This document shows, in pieces, positions 17,314 to 24,261 of a stretch of 29,143 nt of DNA (position 1 is the stretch's first letter; every line of letters starts with the position of its first letter). The notes under the pieces were generated by a model, which ran no database searches, was not told the origin of the DNA, and saw nothing but the letters and a program-made list of their open reading frames with translations. The stretch comes from an uncultured Flavobacteriales bacterium (lineage in GTDB: Bacteria > Bacteroidota > Bacteroidia > CAIKAF01): positions 1 to 29,143 of the forward strand of contig CALEWF010000029.1 in NCBI GenBank assembly GCA_937925455.1, written 5' to 3'. Both the position numbers and the translations under genes were made by a program.

Positions 17314-17862
17314 ATGACAAGTAAAACTACTGCTCAATATGATGCTGTGATAAAGATATGCAAAGATATCTTTGTGAAAAAGCTAAAAGATTACGGTCCA
17401 TCGTGGAGGGTTTTAAGGCCATCATCTTTAACCGATCAGATATTTATTAAGGCTCAGCGATTAAGAACCATTGAAGAAAAAGGATTTGCCAAAATTGATG
17501 AGGGGCAGATTCCTGAATTTATTGGTATTATTAATTATTGTATCATCACATTAATTCAACTAAAACTGCCACCAAGGGTCGGTTTAGAGCAAGATGAAAA
17601 TGTTGATTATATTCAATTATATGATACTTACTTTGAAAAGGCCAAAAAACTCATGGAAGCGAAGAATCATGATTATGGGGAAGCCTGGCGCGATATGCGG
17701 GTTAGCACCTTTACTGATATGCTTTTGATGCGAATACTTCGAATTAAACAAATTGAAGATAATCAAGGAAAAACACTTGTCTCAGAGGGTGTTGAATCTA
17801 ATTATTTAGACATGATTAATTATGCGGTTTTTGCCTTGATACAATTGGGTGTTACTGGCTAA
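17314..17862 (+). CDS. DUF1599 protein with duplicated nucleotide-modification-associated domain
   Basis: From ATG 17314 the product has 182 residues made of two copies of one helical unit. Copy 1 contains KLKDYGPSWRVLRPSSLTDQ and QRLRTIEE; copy 2, about 95 residues later, contains KNHDYGEAWRDMRVSTFTDM and LRIKQIED. Each ends with a helix like IINYCIITLIQL or MINYAVFALIQL. This is the DUF1599 family (nucleotide modification associated domain 1), usually cytosolic and of unproven function. Longer frames (from 17164, or ATG 17305) are unlikely: the first would run inside folP, and a -7 element sits at 17289-17296. The next gene, DoxX, follows after 89 bp with its own -7 element. Confidence 0.85.
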   Translation: MTSKTTAQYDAVIKICKDIFVKKLKDYGPSWRVLRPSSLTDQIFIKAQRLRTIEEKGFAKIDEGQIPEFIGIINYCIITLIQLKLPPRVGLEQDENVDYIQLYDTYFEKAKKLMEAKNHDYGEAWRDMRVSTFTDMLLMRILRIKQIEDNQGKTLVSEGVESNYLDMINYAVFALIQLGVTG

Positions 17863-17923
17863 TAGTTGTTGATTTAACATTCTATTCACTTTTGAGGGCA
17901 GTTCTGATACGCGTTGAAAAATG

Positions 17924-17931
17924 TATTTTTG
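17924..17931 (+). promoter_or_regulatory. -7 promoter element of the DoxX-permease operon
   Basis: TATTTTTG matches TAnnTTTG exactly and ends 20 bases before the ATG at 17952. GTTC lies at the -33 position (19-bp spacing), a weak match. Confidence 0.55.
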
Positions 17932-17951
17932 AGTAATAAAAACAAAAGGCA

Positions 17952-19382
17952 ATGAGAATCATAGTAGGTATATCCAGAGTAATTGTAGGAACTCTATTTG
18001 TAATTTCCGGATTAATTAAAGCCAATGACCCGTATGGTTTTGCCTACAAGTTGGACGAATATTTTACTGTTTTTAGCAATGATTTGGGGACTGTAAAAAA
18101 AGAAGTTCCGGTTGAGGTAGATGAAAACCTGAAGAATTCGCCTTGTTATACAAAACTTGATATCAAAAAAGAATATATTCTCGAAAGAATCCCAGAGGAA
18201 GAGTTAGGATTTTTAAAAAAATTCCTCATTCAATCGTTTGGATGGTTTGCAAAAAATTCATTACTCCTGGCAGTGCTTATATGCGTTGTAGAAATCGTCT
18301 TAGGGCTTTTTACTGTTATGGGGTTCCGCATGAAGCTCGTAACCTGGATATTGTTTTTAATGATTTTGTTTTTTACTTTTCTTACATTCTACTCTGCGTA
18401 TTATAATAAAGTAACAGATTGTGGTTGTTTTGGCGATGCGTTGAAGCTCACTCCTTGGCAATCGTTTGGAAAGGATGTTTTTCTATTGATATTTATTTTA
18501 CCCTTATTTATTTGGCGAAAAAAAATCAATGGGTATCCTATGAATTCCTATGAATATGTAATCACTGCTTCTTCCATGGGATTAATGATTATACTAAGTA
18601 TTGTTCAGTTTAAATGGAATTTTCCAATATTTTTCCATGCAGCATTCTTGGGTATTAGAATTGGGTTATCCACAATTAGAAAGCCCGTTATTCAAGAAAT
18701 GGGAAGTTTAATTTTAATCACCTTAGCCTCTGCATTTTTTACCCAATATTGTATAGACCATAATTCAGTACGTGATTACAGGCCTTGGCGTGTAGGAAAT
18801 AACACCCGTGAATTGCGTATTGGTAAACCTGAACTGGCTGAGATAGAAATGGTATATCTCAATAAAAATACTTGCGAAGAAGTACGTCAATCAACCAAAG
18901 ACTGGTCGTGGCTCGACAGTACTTTTGAAGCAAATCATATCTTTTACAAACAAGATAAACAAGTAATAGAACCTGCTATTGAACCTAAAATTAAAGATAT
19001 AAGCCTTGAAGACCCAGAAACCGGCGAATCTATGGCTGATTCATTGTTTAATTTTCCAGGATATGCATTTCTTCTGGTTTCTCCTGACTTGAAAAAAGCC
19101 AGCGAGAAAAATATGGACCGAATCAATGCCATCGCTGAATATTCTTTGCAAAACGGTATTCTTTTTATAGGCGGAACTTCATCGGATGCCGAAACAATTG
19201 ATGAATTCCGTCATAAGCATCAAAACATGTTTCGTTTCTATTTTAATGATGAAAAAGCATTGAAAACTATATTAAGAAGTAACCCGGGGCTTGTATTGTT
19301 GAAAGATGGAATTGTGGTAGGTAAATGGCATTACAATGATATTCCTACCCTTGATAAAATGCGTTCGGAATATCTGAAGTAA
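17952..19382 (+). CDS. DoxX/MauE-like membrane protein with thioredoxin-like C-terminal domain (BT_3928-like)
   Basis: The 476-residue protein begins with a membrane helix (IIVGISRVIVGTLFVISGLIKAN), the DoxX-type opening, followed by an extracytoplasmic loop and further helices to about residue 280. Between helices it carries DCGCFG (156-161), the Cys pair typical of MauE/DoxX proteins. The soluble C-terminal ~190 residues look like a thioredoxin fold (strand YAFLLVSPDL, later GLVLLKDGIVVGKW) but lack a CxxC active site. I recognise this as the Bacteroidota BT_3928 family, whose function is not established; a role in envelope redox chemistry is inference. The downstream permease starts 3 bp after its stop. 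Confidence 0.85.
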   Translation: MRIIVGISRVIVGTLFVISGLIKANDPYGFAYKLDEYFTVFSNDLGTVKKEVPVEVDENLKNSPCYTKLDIKKEYILERIPEEELGFLKKFLIQSFGWFAKNSLLLAVLICVVEIVLGLFTVMGFRMKLVTWILFLMILFFTFLTFYSAYYNKVTDCGCFGDALKLTPWQSFGKDVFLLIFILPLFIWRKKINGYPMNSYEYVITASSMGLMIILSIVQFKWNFPIFFHAAFLGIRIGLSTIRKPVIQEMGSLILITLASAFFTQYCIDHNSVRDYRPWRVGNNTRELRIGKPELAEIEMVYLNKNTCEEVRQSTKDWSWLDSTFEANHIFYKQDKQVIEPAIEPKIKDISLEDPETGESMADSLFNFPGYAFLLVSPDLKKASEKNMDRINAIAEYSLQNGILFIGGTSSDAETIDEFRHKHQNMFRFYFNDEKALKTILRSNPGLVLLKDGIVVGKWHYNDIPTLDKMRSEYLK

Positions 19383-19385
19383 TTC

Positions 19386-20468
19386 ATGTTTCGCTATTAT
19401 GCTACTAAATTAGGCTATGGCTTGCTGGTACTTTTGGGAGTAAGCATCCTGTTGAGTTTTGTATTTTTTGCATTTCTCAACAAAGATGACAAGGTCATTT
19501 ACGAAATGACAGGTCAAAATACCTCACAAGGTGAAATAGAGCGAATTAAAAAAGAATTATACTTAAATCAGCCTATACCTATCCAGGTAGGTATTTATTT
19601 GAATGATTTGTTGCCTTTGTCCATTCATTCATCTGATTCTAGCAGAATATTATTTTTTAATCCGAATAACTATTACGGAATTAAATTATTTAGCATCACT
19701 CATGCATATGGTATATATTTAAAAACTCCGTATTTGAGAAGAAGTTATCAGAATCAAATGAAAGTAGAAAAACTATTGATGCAAACATTGCCTAATACAG
19801 CGGTGCTTGCATTGGCATCTATGCTAATTGCTGCGTTGGGCGGGATAATATTGGGAATCATAGCATCTTTGAATTCAGGTAATTGGCTTGATAAATTTCT
19901 TTTGTTTTTTTCTACGTTGGGGATGTCTTTTCCATCGTTTTTTGTTGCTATTCTGGCAAGCTGGCTCTTTGGCTTTGTTTGGTATAAATTTACTGGACTT
20001 TCTCCCTGGGGAAATTTGTATGAAATAGATGATTATAGCGGCGAAAAACATCTTGCATTAAAAAATTTAATTCTTCCTGCATTTACCTTAGGTATTCGCC
20101 CCTTGTCTGTAATTATGCAATTAAGCCGAAATAATTTAAAAGAAGTACTTCGCAGTGATTATATTCGAACATCCAGGGCAAAAGGGCTTACCGCAAGTGC
20201 TATCATCATAAAACATGCATTAAAGAACACATTAAATCCTGTTTTAACAGCTGTTTCCGGATGGCTTGGAAGTTTACTTGCCGGTGCTGTTTTTGTTGAA
20301 TATGTTTTCGGATGGAAAGGAATTGGCCGGGAATTGGTAAATGCACTACAAAAATTAGATTACCCGGTAGTGATGGGATGTATCTTGCTTATTGCAAGCA
20401 TGTTTGTTTTGATTAATATTCTTGTGGATTTAATATATGGAGTATTAGATCCTCGAATAAGAAAATAG
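19386..20468 (+). CDS. Orphan DppB/OppB-type ABC transporter permease
   Basis: The 360-residue protein has an N-terminal membrane helix (about 8-30), a long extracytoplasmic region (about 31-130) and five more helices. It contains the binding-protein-dependent permease signature SDYIRTSRAKGL (about 257-268, the EAA loop that contacts the ATPase) and ends with DLIYGVLDPRIRK, as DppB-type permeases do. Such permeases pair with a DppC partner, an ATPase and a substrate-binding protein to import di- or oligopeptides; none is encoded here. It begins 3 bp after the DoxX gene, so it is co-transcribed with it. The peptide substrate is only the family default. Confidence 0.9.
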   Translation: MFRYYATKLGYGLLVLLGVSILLSFVFFAFLNKDDKVIYEMTGQNTSQGEIERIKKELYLNQPIPIQVGIYLNDLLPLSIHSSDSSRILFFNPNNYYGIKLFSITHAYGIYLKTPYLRRSYQNQMKVEKLLMQTLPNTAVLALASMLIAALGGIILGIIASLNSGNWLDKFLLFFSTLGMSFPSFFVAILASWLFGFVWYKFTGLSPWGNLYEIDDYSGEKHLALKNLILPAFTLGIRPLSVIMQLSRNNLKEVLRSDYIRTSRAKGLTASAIIIKHALKNTLNPVLTAVSGWLGSLLAGAVFVEYVFGWKGIGRELVNALQKLDYPVVMGCILLIASMFVLINILVDLIYGVLDPRIRK

Positions 20469-20470
20469 AA

Positions 20471-20506
20471 AAGGGGCCGGCGCCTGGCGCCTTGCCCCCT
20501 CCCCTT
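20471..20506. terminator. GC-rich hairpin between convergent genes, possible terminator
   Basis: Three bases after the permease stop is a GC block able to fold with outer pairs AAGGGG/CCCCTT or GGGGC/GCCCC and an inner GGCG/CGCC stem. It lies between the permease gene and the convergent small secreted protein gene. There is no clear T-tract on either side, so a terminator role is plausible, not certain. The composition is unlike the surroundings. Confidence 0.45.
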
Positions 20507-20526
20507 GCAGCGTTATTTTGTTGAAT

Positions 20527-20868
20527 CTACTCTTTGTTTATTCCTTGCATATTTTTCTTTAGATGAATGGGTTTAGGTTGCGGATCTATTAAATTATGTT
20601 TTTTTCCATTTCCCTTTCCGCTAAATGCATGTCCATTTGAACGTTTTTCAGCATGCATTTGTTTATCTATCGGCTTGGTAGTAGGCTTGTTTAAATCGGT
20701 TGTATTAGCATGTAGTGGTTGTGTTGTTTGAACTGATTTTACGGTGGTTGTAGTTGCTTTACCTCCAACAACCACTTTTTCTGACTCTTTTACAGGCTTT
20801 TCTGTTTGTGCCATCAGGTTGGCAGTGAAAAGAATCATTACAAAAAATAAGATTGATTTTGTTTTCAT
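20527..20868 (-). CDS. Small secreted basic protein, unknown function
   Basis: From ATG 20868 the product has 113 residues: a clear signal peptide (MKTKSILFFVMILFTANLMAQ), then a low-complexity mature part rich in Lys, Thr, Pro and His (for example TATTTV-like stretches and GKGNGKKHN). I do not recognise a domain. It is presumably periplasmic or outer-surface. The frame is open further upstream (to 20907), but that would put thirteen residues before a perfect signal peptide and into the hairpin at 20900-20925, so Met14 of that frame is chosen. It follows the paa operon on the same strand but is separated by the hairpin. Confidence 0.6.
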   Translation of the reverse strand: MKTKSILFFVMILFTANLMAQTEKPVKESEKVVVGGKATTTTVKSVQTTQPLHANTTDLNKPTTKPIDKQMHAEKRSNGHAFSGKGNGKKHNLIDPQPKPIHLKKNMQGINKE

Positions 20869-20899
20869 ATGTAATGTTTTTCTTAAATAATTCAAGATG

Positions 20900-20925
20900 C
20901 ATGCCAAAAAATAAATTTTGGCATG
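20900..20925. terminator. Perfect 10-bp hairpin, possible terminator of the paa operon
   Basis: CATGCCAAAA and TTTTGGCATG form a perfect 10-bp stem around a 6-base loop, between the thioredoxin-like gene (stop at 20958) and the next minus-strand gene (start 20868). The A/T base of the stem gives a U-run only within the stem, so termination or RNA end protection is inferred. Confidence 0.45.
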
Positions 20926-20957
20926 ATTAACAACATATTAACGAATACAGCTTATCT

Positions 20958-21386
20958 CTACTTCTCCAGTATAGAGTTTACCACTGGAATAATTGCGGAT
21001 GCTTCCTGAAAGCCAGTTTGACGATACACCATCTCGCCATTCGTATTAAATAACATGACTACCGGAAATCCTTCGATATTGTACTTAGCAGACTGAATGC
21101 GTCCTTCCTGTGTATCTATATTTAGTTTAATGTTTATAAAATGGGTATTTAATAATTCAGCCAATTCTTTATTTCCAAAAGTTACTTTACGCATTTTTTT
21201 ACATGGCGGGCACCAGTTGGCATAAAAATGAAGCATGACTGGTTTATTTTGCATGGTGGCTTTATTAATAGCTGTTTGATAATCGGTAGATTCAAAAACA
21301 ACTTCTGATTTTATTTTATCTGCATCCGGCAGGCTGCAAGAATAGGTTATTAATAAAGTTGTAATAAAGGGTAAAATTTTTTTCAT
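20958..21386 (-). CDS. Thioredoxin-like lipoprotein
   Basis: From ATG 21386 the 142-residue product has a lipoprotein-type signal (ITYSC, Cys17) and a thioredoxin fold with an intact active site WCPPCK (Cys59, Cys62), then NIEGFPVVMLF with the cis-proline. It is therefore a membrane-tethered periplasmic dithiol/disulfide protein, closest to the DsbD-C/thioredoxin-7 style of domain. Its ATG overlaps the TGA stop of paaD (TGATG), so it is translated with the paa genes although the epoxidase is cytosolic. An in-frame start three codons upstream (21395) is possible but less likely. No link to phenylacetate metabolism is known to me. Confidence 0.88.
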   Translation of the reverse strand: MKKILPFITTLLITYSCSLPDADKIKSEVVFESTDYQTAINKATMQNKPVMLHFYANWCPPCKKMRKVTFGNKELAELLNTHFINIKLNIDTQEGRIQSAKYNIEGFPVVMLFNTNGEMVYRQTGFQEASAIIPVVNSILEK

Positions 21387-21871
21387 CACAAGCATTTAAA
21401 ATAATCAAAAGGTTCTTTACAGTCATCGCATACATACAATGCCTTACATGCCGTAGAACCAAATTGGCTAAGCATTCGTGTATTAGATGATTTACAACGT
21501 GGACAAATGATAGTTTCTGATATACCCATCAATACTTTTTTATTTGCCGTGGGCTTCACCGGTGGGGCAATTCCGTATTCTAACAATTTCTTTTTACCGG
21601 CTTCGCTCATCCAATCTGTAGTCCACGACGGAGTTAAAACTGTTTCTACTTTAAAATTCTCTAAACCATGTTTTTTCAGCGCAGCAATAATATCTTCTTC
21701 CATGGTCTTCATGGCAGGGCAACCTGAATATGTGGGGGTAATGGTGATGACCCAAATATCATTTACTTTTTGAATATTTCGTAAAACACCCAGATCTTCC
21801 AGCGTTAAAACCGGAATTTCTGGATCGGTAACTTCTGTAAGCCATTCTCGTATTTGTGCTGCCGTAGCCAT
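21386..21871 (-). CDS. paaD: Phenylacetyl-CoA epoxidase subunit PaaD
   Basis: From ATG 21871 the protein has 161 residues. The first half is a MIP18/DUF59-type domain (TDPEIPVLTLEDLGVL, then TPTYSGCPAM), and the C-terminal part is a Cys-rich zinc-ribbon-like motif: CPRC, then GSTACKALYVCDDC and FDYFKC. PaaD is needed for phenylacetyl-CoA epoxidase in vivo, probably for metal-cluster assembly. It follows paaC by 11 bp; an ATG at 21889 would add six residues and overlap paaC. It is followed by a TGATG-coupled thioredoxin-like gene rather than paaE. Confidence 0.95.
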   Translation of the reverse strand: MATAAQIREWLTEVTDPEIPVLTLEDLGVLRNIQKVNDIWVITITPTYSGCPAMKTMEEDIIAALKKHGLENFKVETVLTPSWTTDWMSEAGKKKLLEYGIAPPVKPTANKKVLMGISETIICPRCKSSNTRMLSQFGSTACKALYVCDDCKEPFDYFKCL

Positions 21872-21882
21872 GTTATAATATA

Positions 21883-22641
21883 TTACCATACAGCATCGGG
21901 ATATGCCCGGGGAAGGAATTGCATTTCTGCCAAAATGTATCCCATATATTCCGTGTGTCGGCCTTGTTTACCTCCCTTTTGAAACCAATTATTTTCAGGA
22001 ATTTTTAACGTAGCTTCTTCTAATACTTCGCGAACATAATCATTCCAAGCTTCTTTTATTTGTTGCAGGTCAGCACCGATGGATTCTTCCAACATGAGGT
22101 TATCTACCTCATCCGCTTCAAACATCTCACCGGTAAACATCCAAAGATCATCTAAGGCATTCTGCATTTTTTTATGGCTTACGTCGGTACCATCACCTAA
22201 GCGAATTACCCATTCCGAAGAATATTTAAGGTGGTAATTAATTTCTTTTAAAGATTTTTCAGCAATGGCAGCTATGCCATCATGTTTGCTATGCTGCAAT
22301 ATTTGGTGAAGATAAAAGTTAAAGGTATCAAAAAGAAAACACCGCATTATTGTGTCTCCCCAATTGCCATTGGGTAGTTCGGTGATAAGCAAATTTCTAA
22401 ATTGATGTGCATCTCTTTTGTAAGCAAAATCATCTTCTGTTCTCCCCATGCCTTCTAATTCTCCTGCTAACGTGAGCCAGTTTCTAGCTTGACCGATGTG
22501 GTCTAAGGCTATATTTATTAGTGCAATATCTTGTTCTAAAATTGGCCCGTGTCCGCACCATTCACTCATGCGATGGCCAATAATAAGCGAATTGTCTCCC
22601 AATCGAAGGCAATATTCTAAAAGTGCTTCCTGTATGTTCAT
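21883..22641 (-). CDS. paaC: Phenylacetyl-CoA epoxidase subunit PaaC
   Basis: The 252-residue protein is the structural partner of PaaA in the (PaaAC)2 core. It has the family segments DHIGQARNWL, YKRDAHQFRNLL, GNWGDTIMR and FNFYLHQIL, and a long four-helix bundle related to ferritin-like diiron proteins. PaaC itself has no catalytic iron site but stabilises PaaA. It lies 22 bp after paaB and 11 bp before the chosen paaD start, in operon order paaABCD. Confidence 0.97.
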   Translation of the reverse strand: MNIQEALLEYCLRLGDNSLIIGHRMSEWCGHGPILEQDIALINIALDHIGQARNWLTLAGELEGMGRTEDDFAYKRDAHQFRNLLITELPNGNWGDTIMRCFLFDTFNFYLHQILQHSKHDGIAAIAEKSLKEINYHLKYSSEWVIRLGDGTDVSHKKMQNALDDLWMFTGEMFEADEVDNLMLEESIGADLQQIKEAWNDYVREVLEEATLKIPENNWFQKGGKQGRHTEYMGYILAEMQFLPRAYPDAVW

Positions 22642-22663
22642 TTTGTAGAAATTAAAGCAGTTA

Positions 22664-22951
22664 TTACATATGTCCTACTTCTTTTGGAATTTCATAAAAA
22701 GTAGGATGTCTGTAAATTTTATTTTTAGCCGGCTCATACAAAGCATCCGCTTCATCAGGATCAGAAGCAACAATTTGAGAAGAGAGTACCACCCAAATAC
22801 TCACTCCTTCGTTTCTTCTACAATATACATCCCGGGCATTTTCAATAGCCATTTGAGCGTCGGCAGCGTGTAAGCTTCCTACGTGTTTGTGATTTAATCC
22901 GTTTTTACTACGGATAAAAATTTCCCATAGTGGCCAGTCTTTTTTGTTCAT
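22664..22951 (-). CDS. paaB: Phenylacetyl-CoA epoxidase subunit PaaB
   Basis: This 95-residue protein matches PaaB in size and sequence: WPLWEIFIRSKNGLNHKHVG near the N-terminus, then HAADAQMAIENARDVYCRR and VSIWVV. PaaB is a small subunit required for assembly and activity of the multicomponent epoxidase, bridging the PaaAC core. It starts 12 bp after paaA and ends 22 bp before paaC. Confidence 0.97.
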   Translation of the reverse strand: MNKKDWPLWEIFIRSKNGLNHKHVGSLHAADAQMAIENARDVYCRRNEGVSIWVVLSSQIVASDPDEADALYEPAKNKIYRHPTFYEIPKEVGHM

Positions 22952-22963
22952 AGTATAAAAGGT

Positions 22964-23908
22964 TTAAGCAGCAGTTTTTTTCGCTTGTTTTTTCTCAGCG
23001 TAAGCTATCGCAGCTTCACGAACCCATGCCCCTTCTTCATGTGCCTTGATACGGGCTTTCAATCGCTGACGATTACAAGGTCCATTGCCATTTATTACTT
23101 GATAAAATTCTTCCCAATTGATCGGGCCAAAATCATAATGTTGGCGTTCTTCATTCCATTTTAAATGGGGATCTGGGATAGTTAATCCTAAATATTCAGC
23201 TTGCTTTACGGTCTTGTCAATAAATTCCTGACGTAATTCGTCATTGGTTTGACGTTTTATTTTCCACTTAAGGCTTTGTGCAGAATGAATAGACTTATCA
23301 TCAGGTGGACCAAACATCATCAGCGAAGGCCACCACCAACGATTTAGGGCATCTTGTGCCATTTGTTTTTGTTCAGGAGTACCCTTAGCCATCTTCAACA
23401 TAATTTCATATCCTTGCCGCTGGTGAAAACTCTCTTCTTTACAAATACGTACCATGGCACGTGCATAAGGTCCATAAGATGTACGGCATAGCATAACCTG
23501 GTTAGCAATGGCTGCGCCATCTACTAACCAGCCAATTGCGCCAATATCAGCCCATGTAAGGGTTGGATAATTAAAAATACTGGAATATTTGGCTTTACCG
23601 GTGTGTAACTCTTCAATTAAATCTTCGCGGTCAACGCCCAATGTTTCGGCTGCACTGTATAAATACAGCCCATGACCAGCCTCATCCTGAACTTTTGCCA
23701 ATAAAATTACTTTACTACGAAGGCTTGGGGCACGGGTAATCCAATTACCTTCGGGTAACATACCCACAACCTCAGAGTGTGCATGCTGTGATATCTGGCG
23801 AATTAAGGTTTTTCTGTATGCCTCCGGCATCCAGTCTTTCGGCTCAATTTTTATTTCAGCATCTATTTTGGCCTGAAATTCTTTTTCTAATTCTTCGTTC
23901 GATAACAT
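22964..23908 (-). CDS. paaA: Phenylacetyl-CoA epoxidase catalytic subunit PaaA
   Basis: The 314-residue protein is the diiron oxygenase subunit that converts phenylacetyl-CoA to its ring 1,2-epoxide, the entry to the aerobic hybrid phenylacetate pathway. Two ExxH iron-binding motifs are visible, in QDEAGH (E76, H79) and EESFH (E159, H162), with E46 in HSEVVG as a further likely ligand. Segments WITRAPSLRSK and WWWPSLMMFGPPD are typical of PaaA. The C-terminus is Lys/Ala-rich. It heads the paaABCD operon behind a near-consensus -7 element that is embedded in a palindrome (23921-23938). The reductase PaaE and later pathway enzymes are not in this window. Confidence 0.98.
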   Translation of the reverse strand: MLSNEELEKEFQAKIDAEIKIEPKDWMPEAYRKTLIRQISQHAHSEVVGMLPEGNWITRAPSLRSKVILLAKVQDEAGHGLYLYSAAETLGVDREDLIEELHTGKAKYSSIFNYPTLTWADIGAIGWLVDGAAIANQVMLCRTSYGPYARAMVRICKEESFHQRQGYEIMLKMAKGTPEQKQMAQDALNRWWWPSLMMFGPPDDKSIHSAQSLKWKIKRQTNDELRQEFIDKTVKQAEYLGLTIPDPHLKWNEERQHYDFGPINWEEFYQVINGNGPCNRQRLKARIKAHEEGAWVREAAIAYAEKKQAKKTAA

Positions 23909-23920
23909 AGAACCTAATTA

Positions 23921-23938
23921 TTAGTACAATTTTACTAA
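23921..23938 (-). promoter_or_regulatory. Palindrome over the likely paaA promoter, candidate operator
   Basis: TTAGTA-N6-TACTAA is a perfect 6-bp inverted repeat. The minus-strand sequence TAAAATTG (23927-23934) inside it is one mismatch from TAnnTTTG and ends 18 bases before the paaA ATG, the spacing typical here. A repressor bound to the palindrome would block this promoter. The regulator is not in the window. Confidence 0.4.
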
Positions 23939-24042
23939 ATTTTTAAAAGAGATGAACTGATAAATTGAAACCATTGAATAGCCAAAATGTTTCGAAAAAG
24001 CGATTCTATTCTTCTTATGTTACATGACATCAGTATAATAAA

Positions 24043-24261
24043 TTACAAATCCCACGCCCGGGTTCTTTTGGGACGGATAAAATTTCGGATTTGTAATATA
24101 AAAGCCATAATTAAATAGATAAAAAACATAGAACCCAATGAAGCAAAAGAGGCATAAATAAAATAAATACGAATTTTGGAAGGGGCAATGCCCAGTTTTT
24201 CTCCCCACCAGTTACAAACTCCAAAGGCTTGTTTTTCAAAGAAAACTTTTAGTTTATTCAT
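24043..24261 (-). CDS. PspC-domain membrane protein
   Basis: This 72-residue protein is a minimal PspC domain: a short amphipathic start (KVFFEKQAFGVCNWWGEKLGI), then RIYFIYASFASLGSMFFIYLIMAFI as two close hydrophobic segments, and a basic tail. PspC proteins are inner-membrane proteins linked to phage-shock envelope-stress responses, though no PspA or PspB is encoded nearby. Its start overlaps the end of the DUF2851 gene by 8 bp, so it is co-transcribed and probably translationally coupled with it. Confidence 0.85.
   Translation of the reverse strand: MNKLKVFFEKQAFGVCNWWGEKLGIAPSKIRIYFIYASFASLGSMFFIYLIMAFILQIRNFIRPKRTRAWDL

Noticed and set aside
24020..24208. 62-codon frame overlapping the PspC gene in another frame
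   Set aside because: It lies almost wholly within the clearly recognised PspC gene and has no product of its own.
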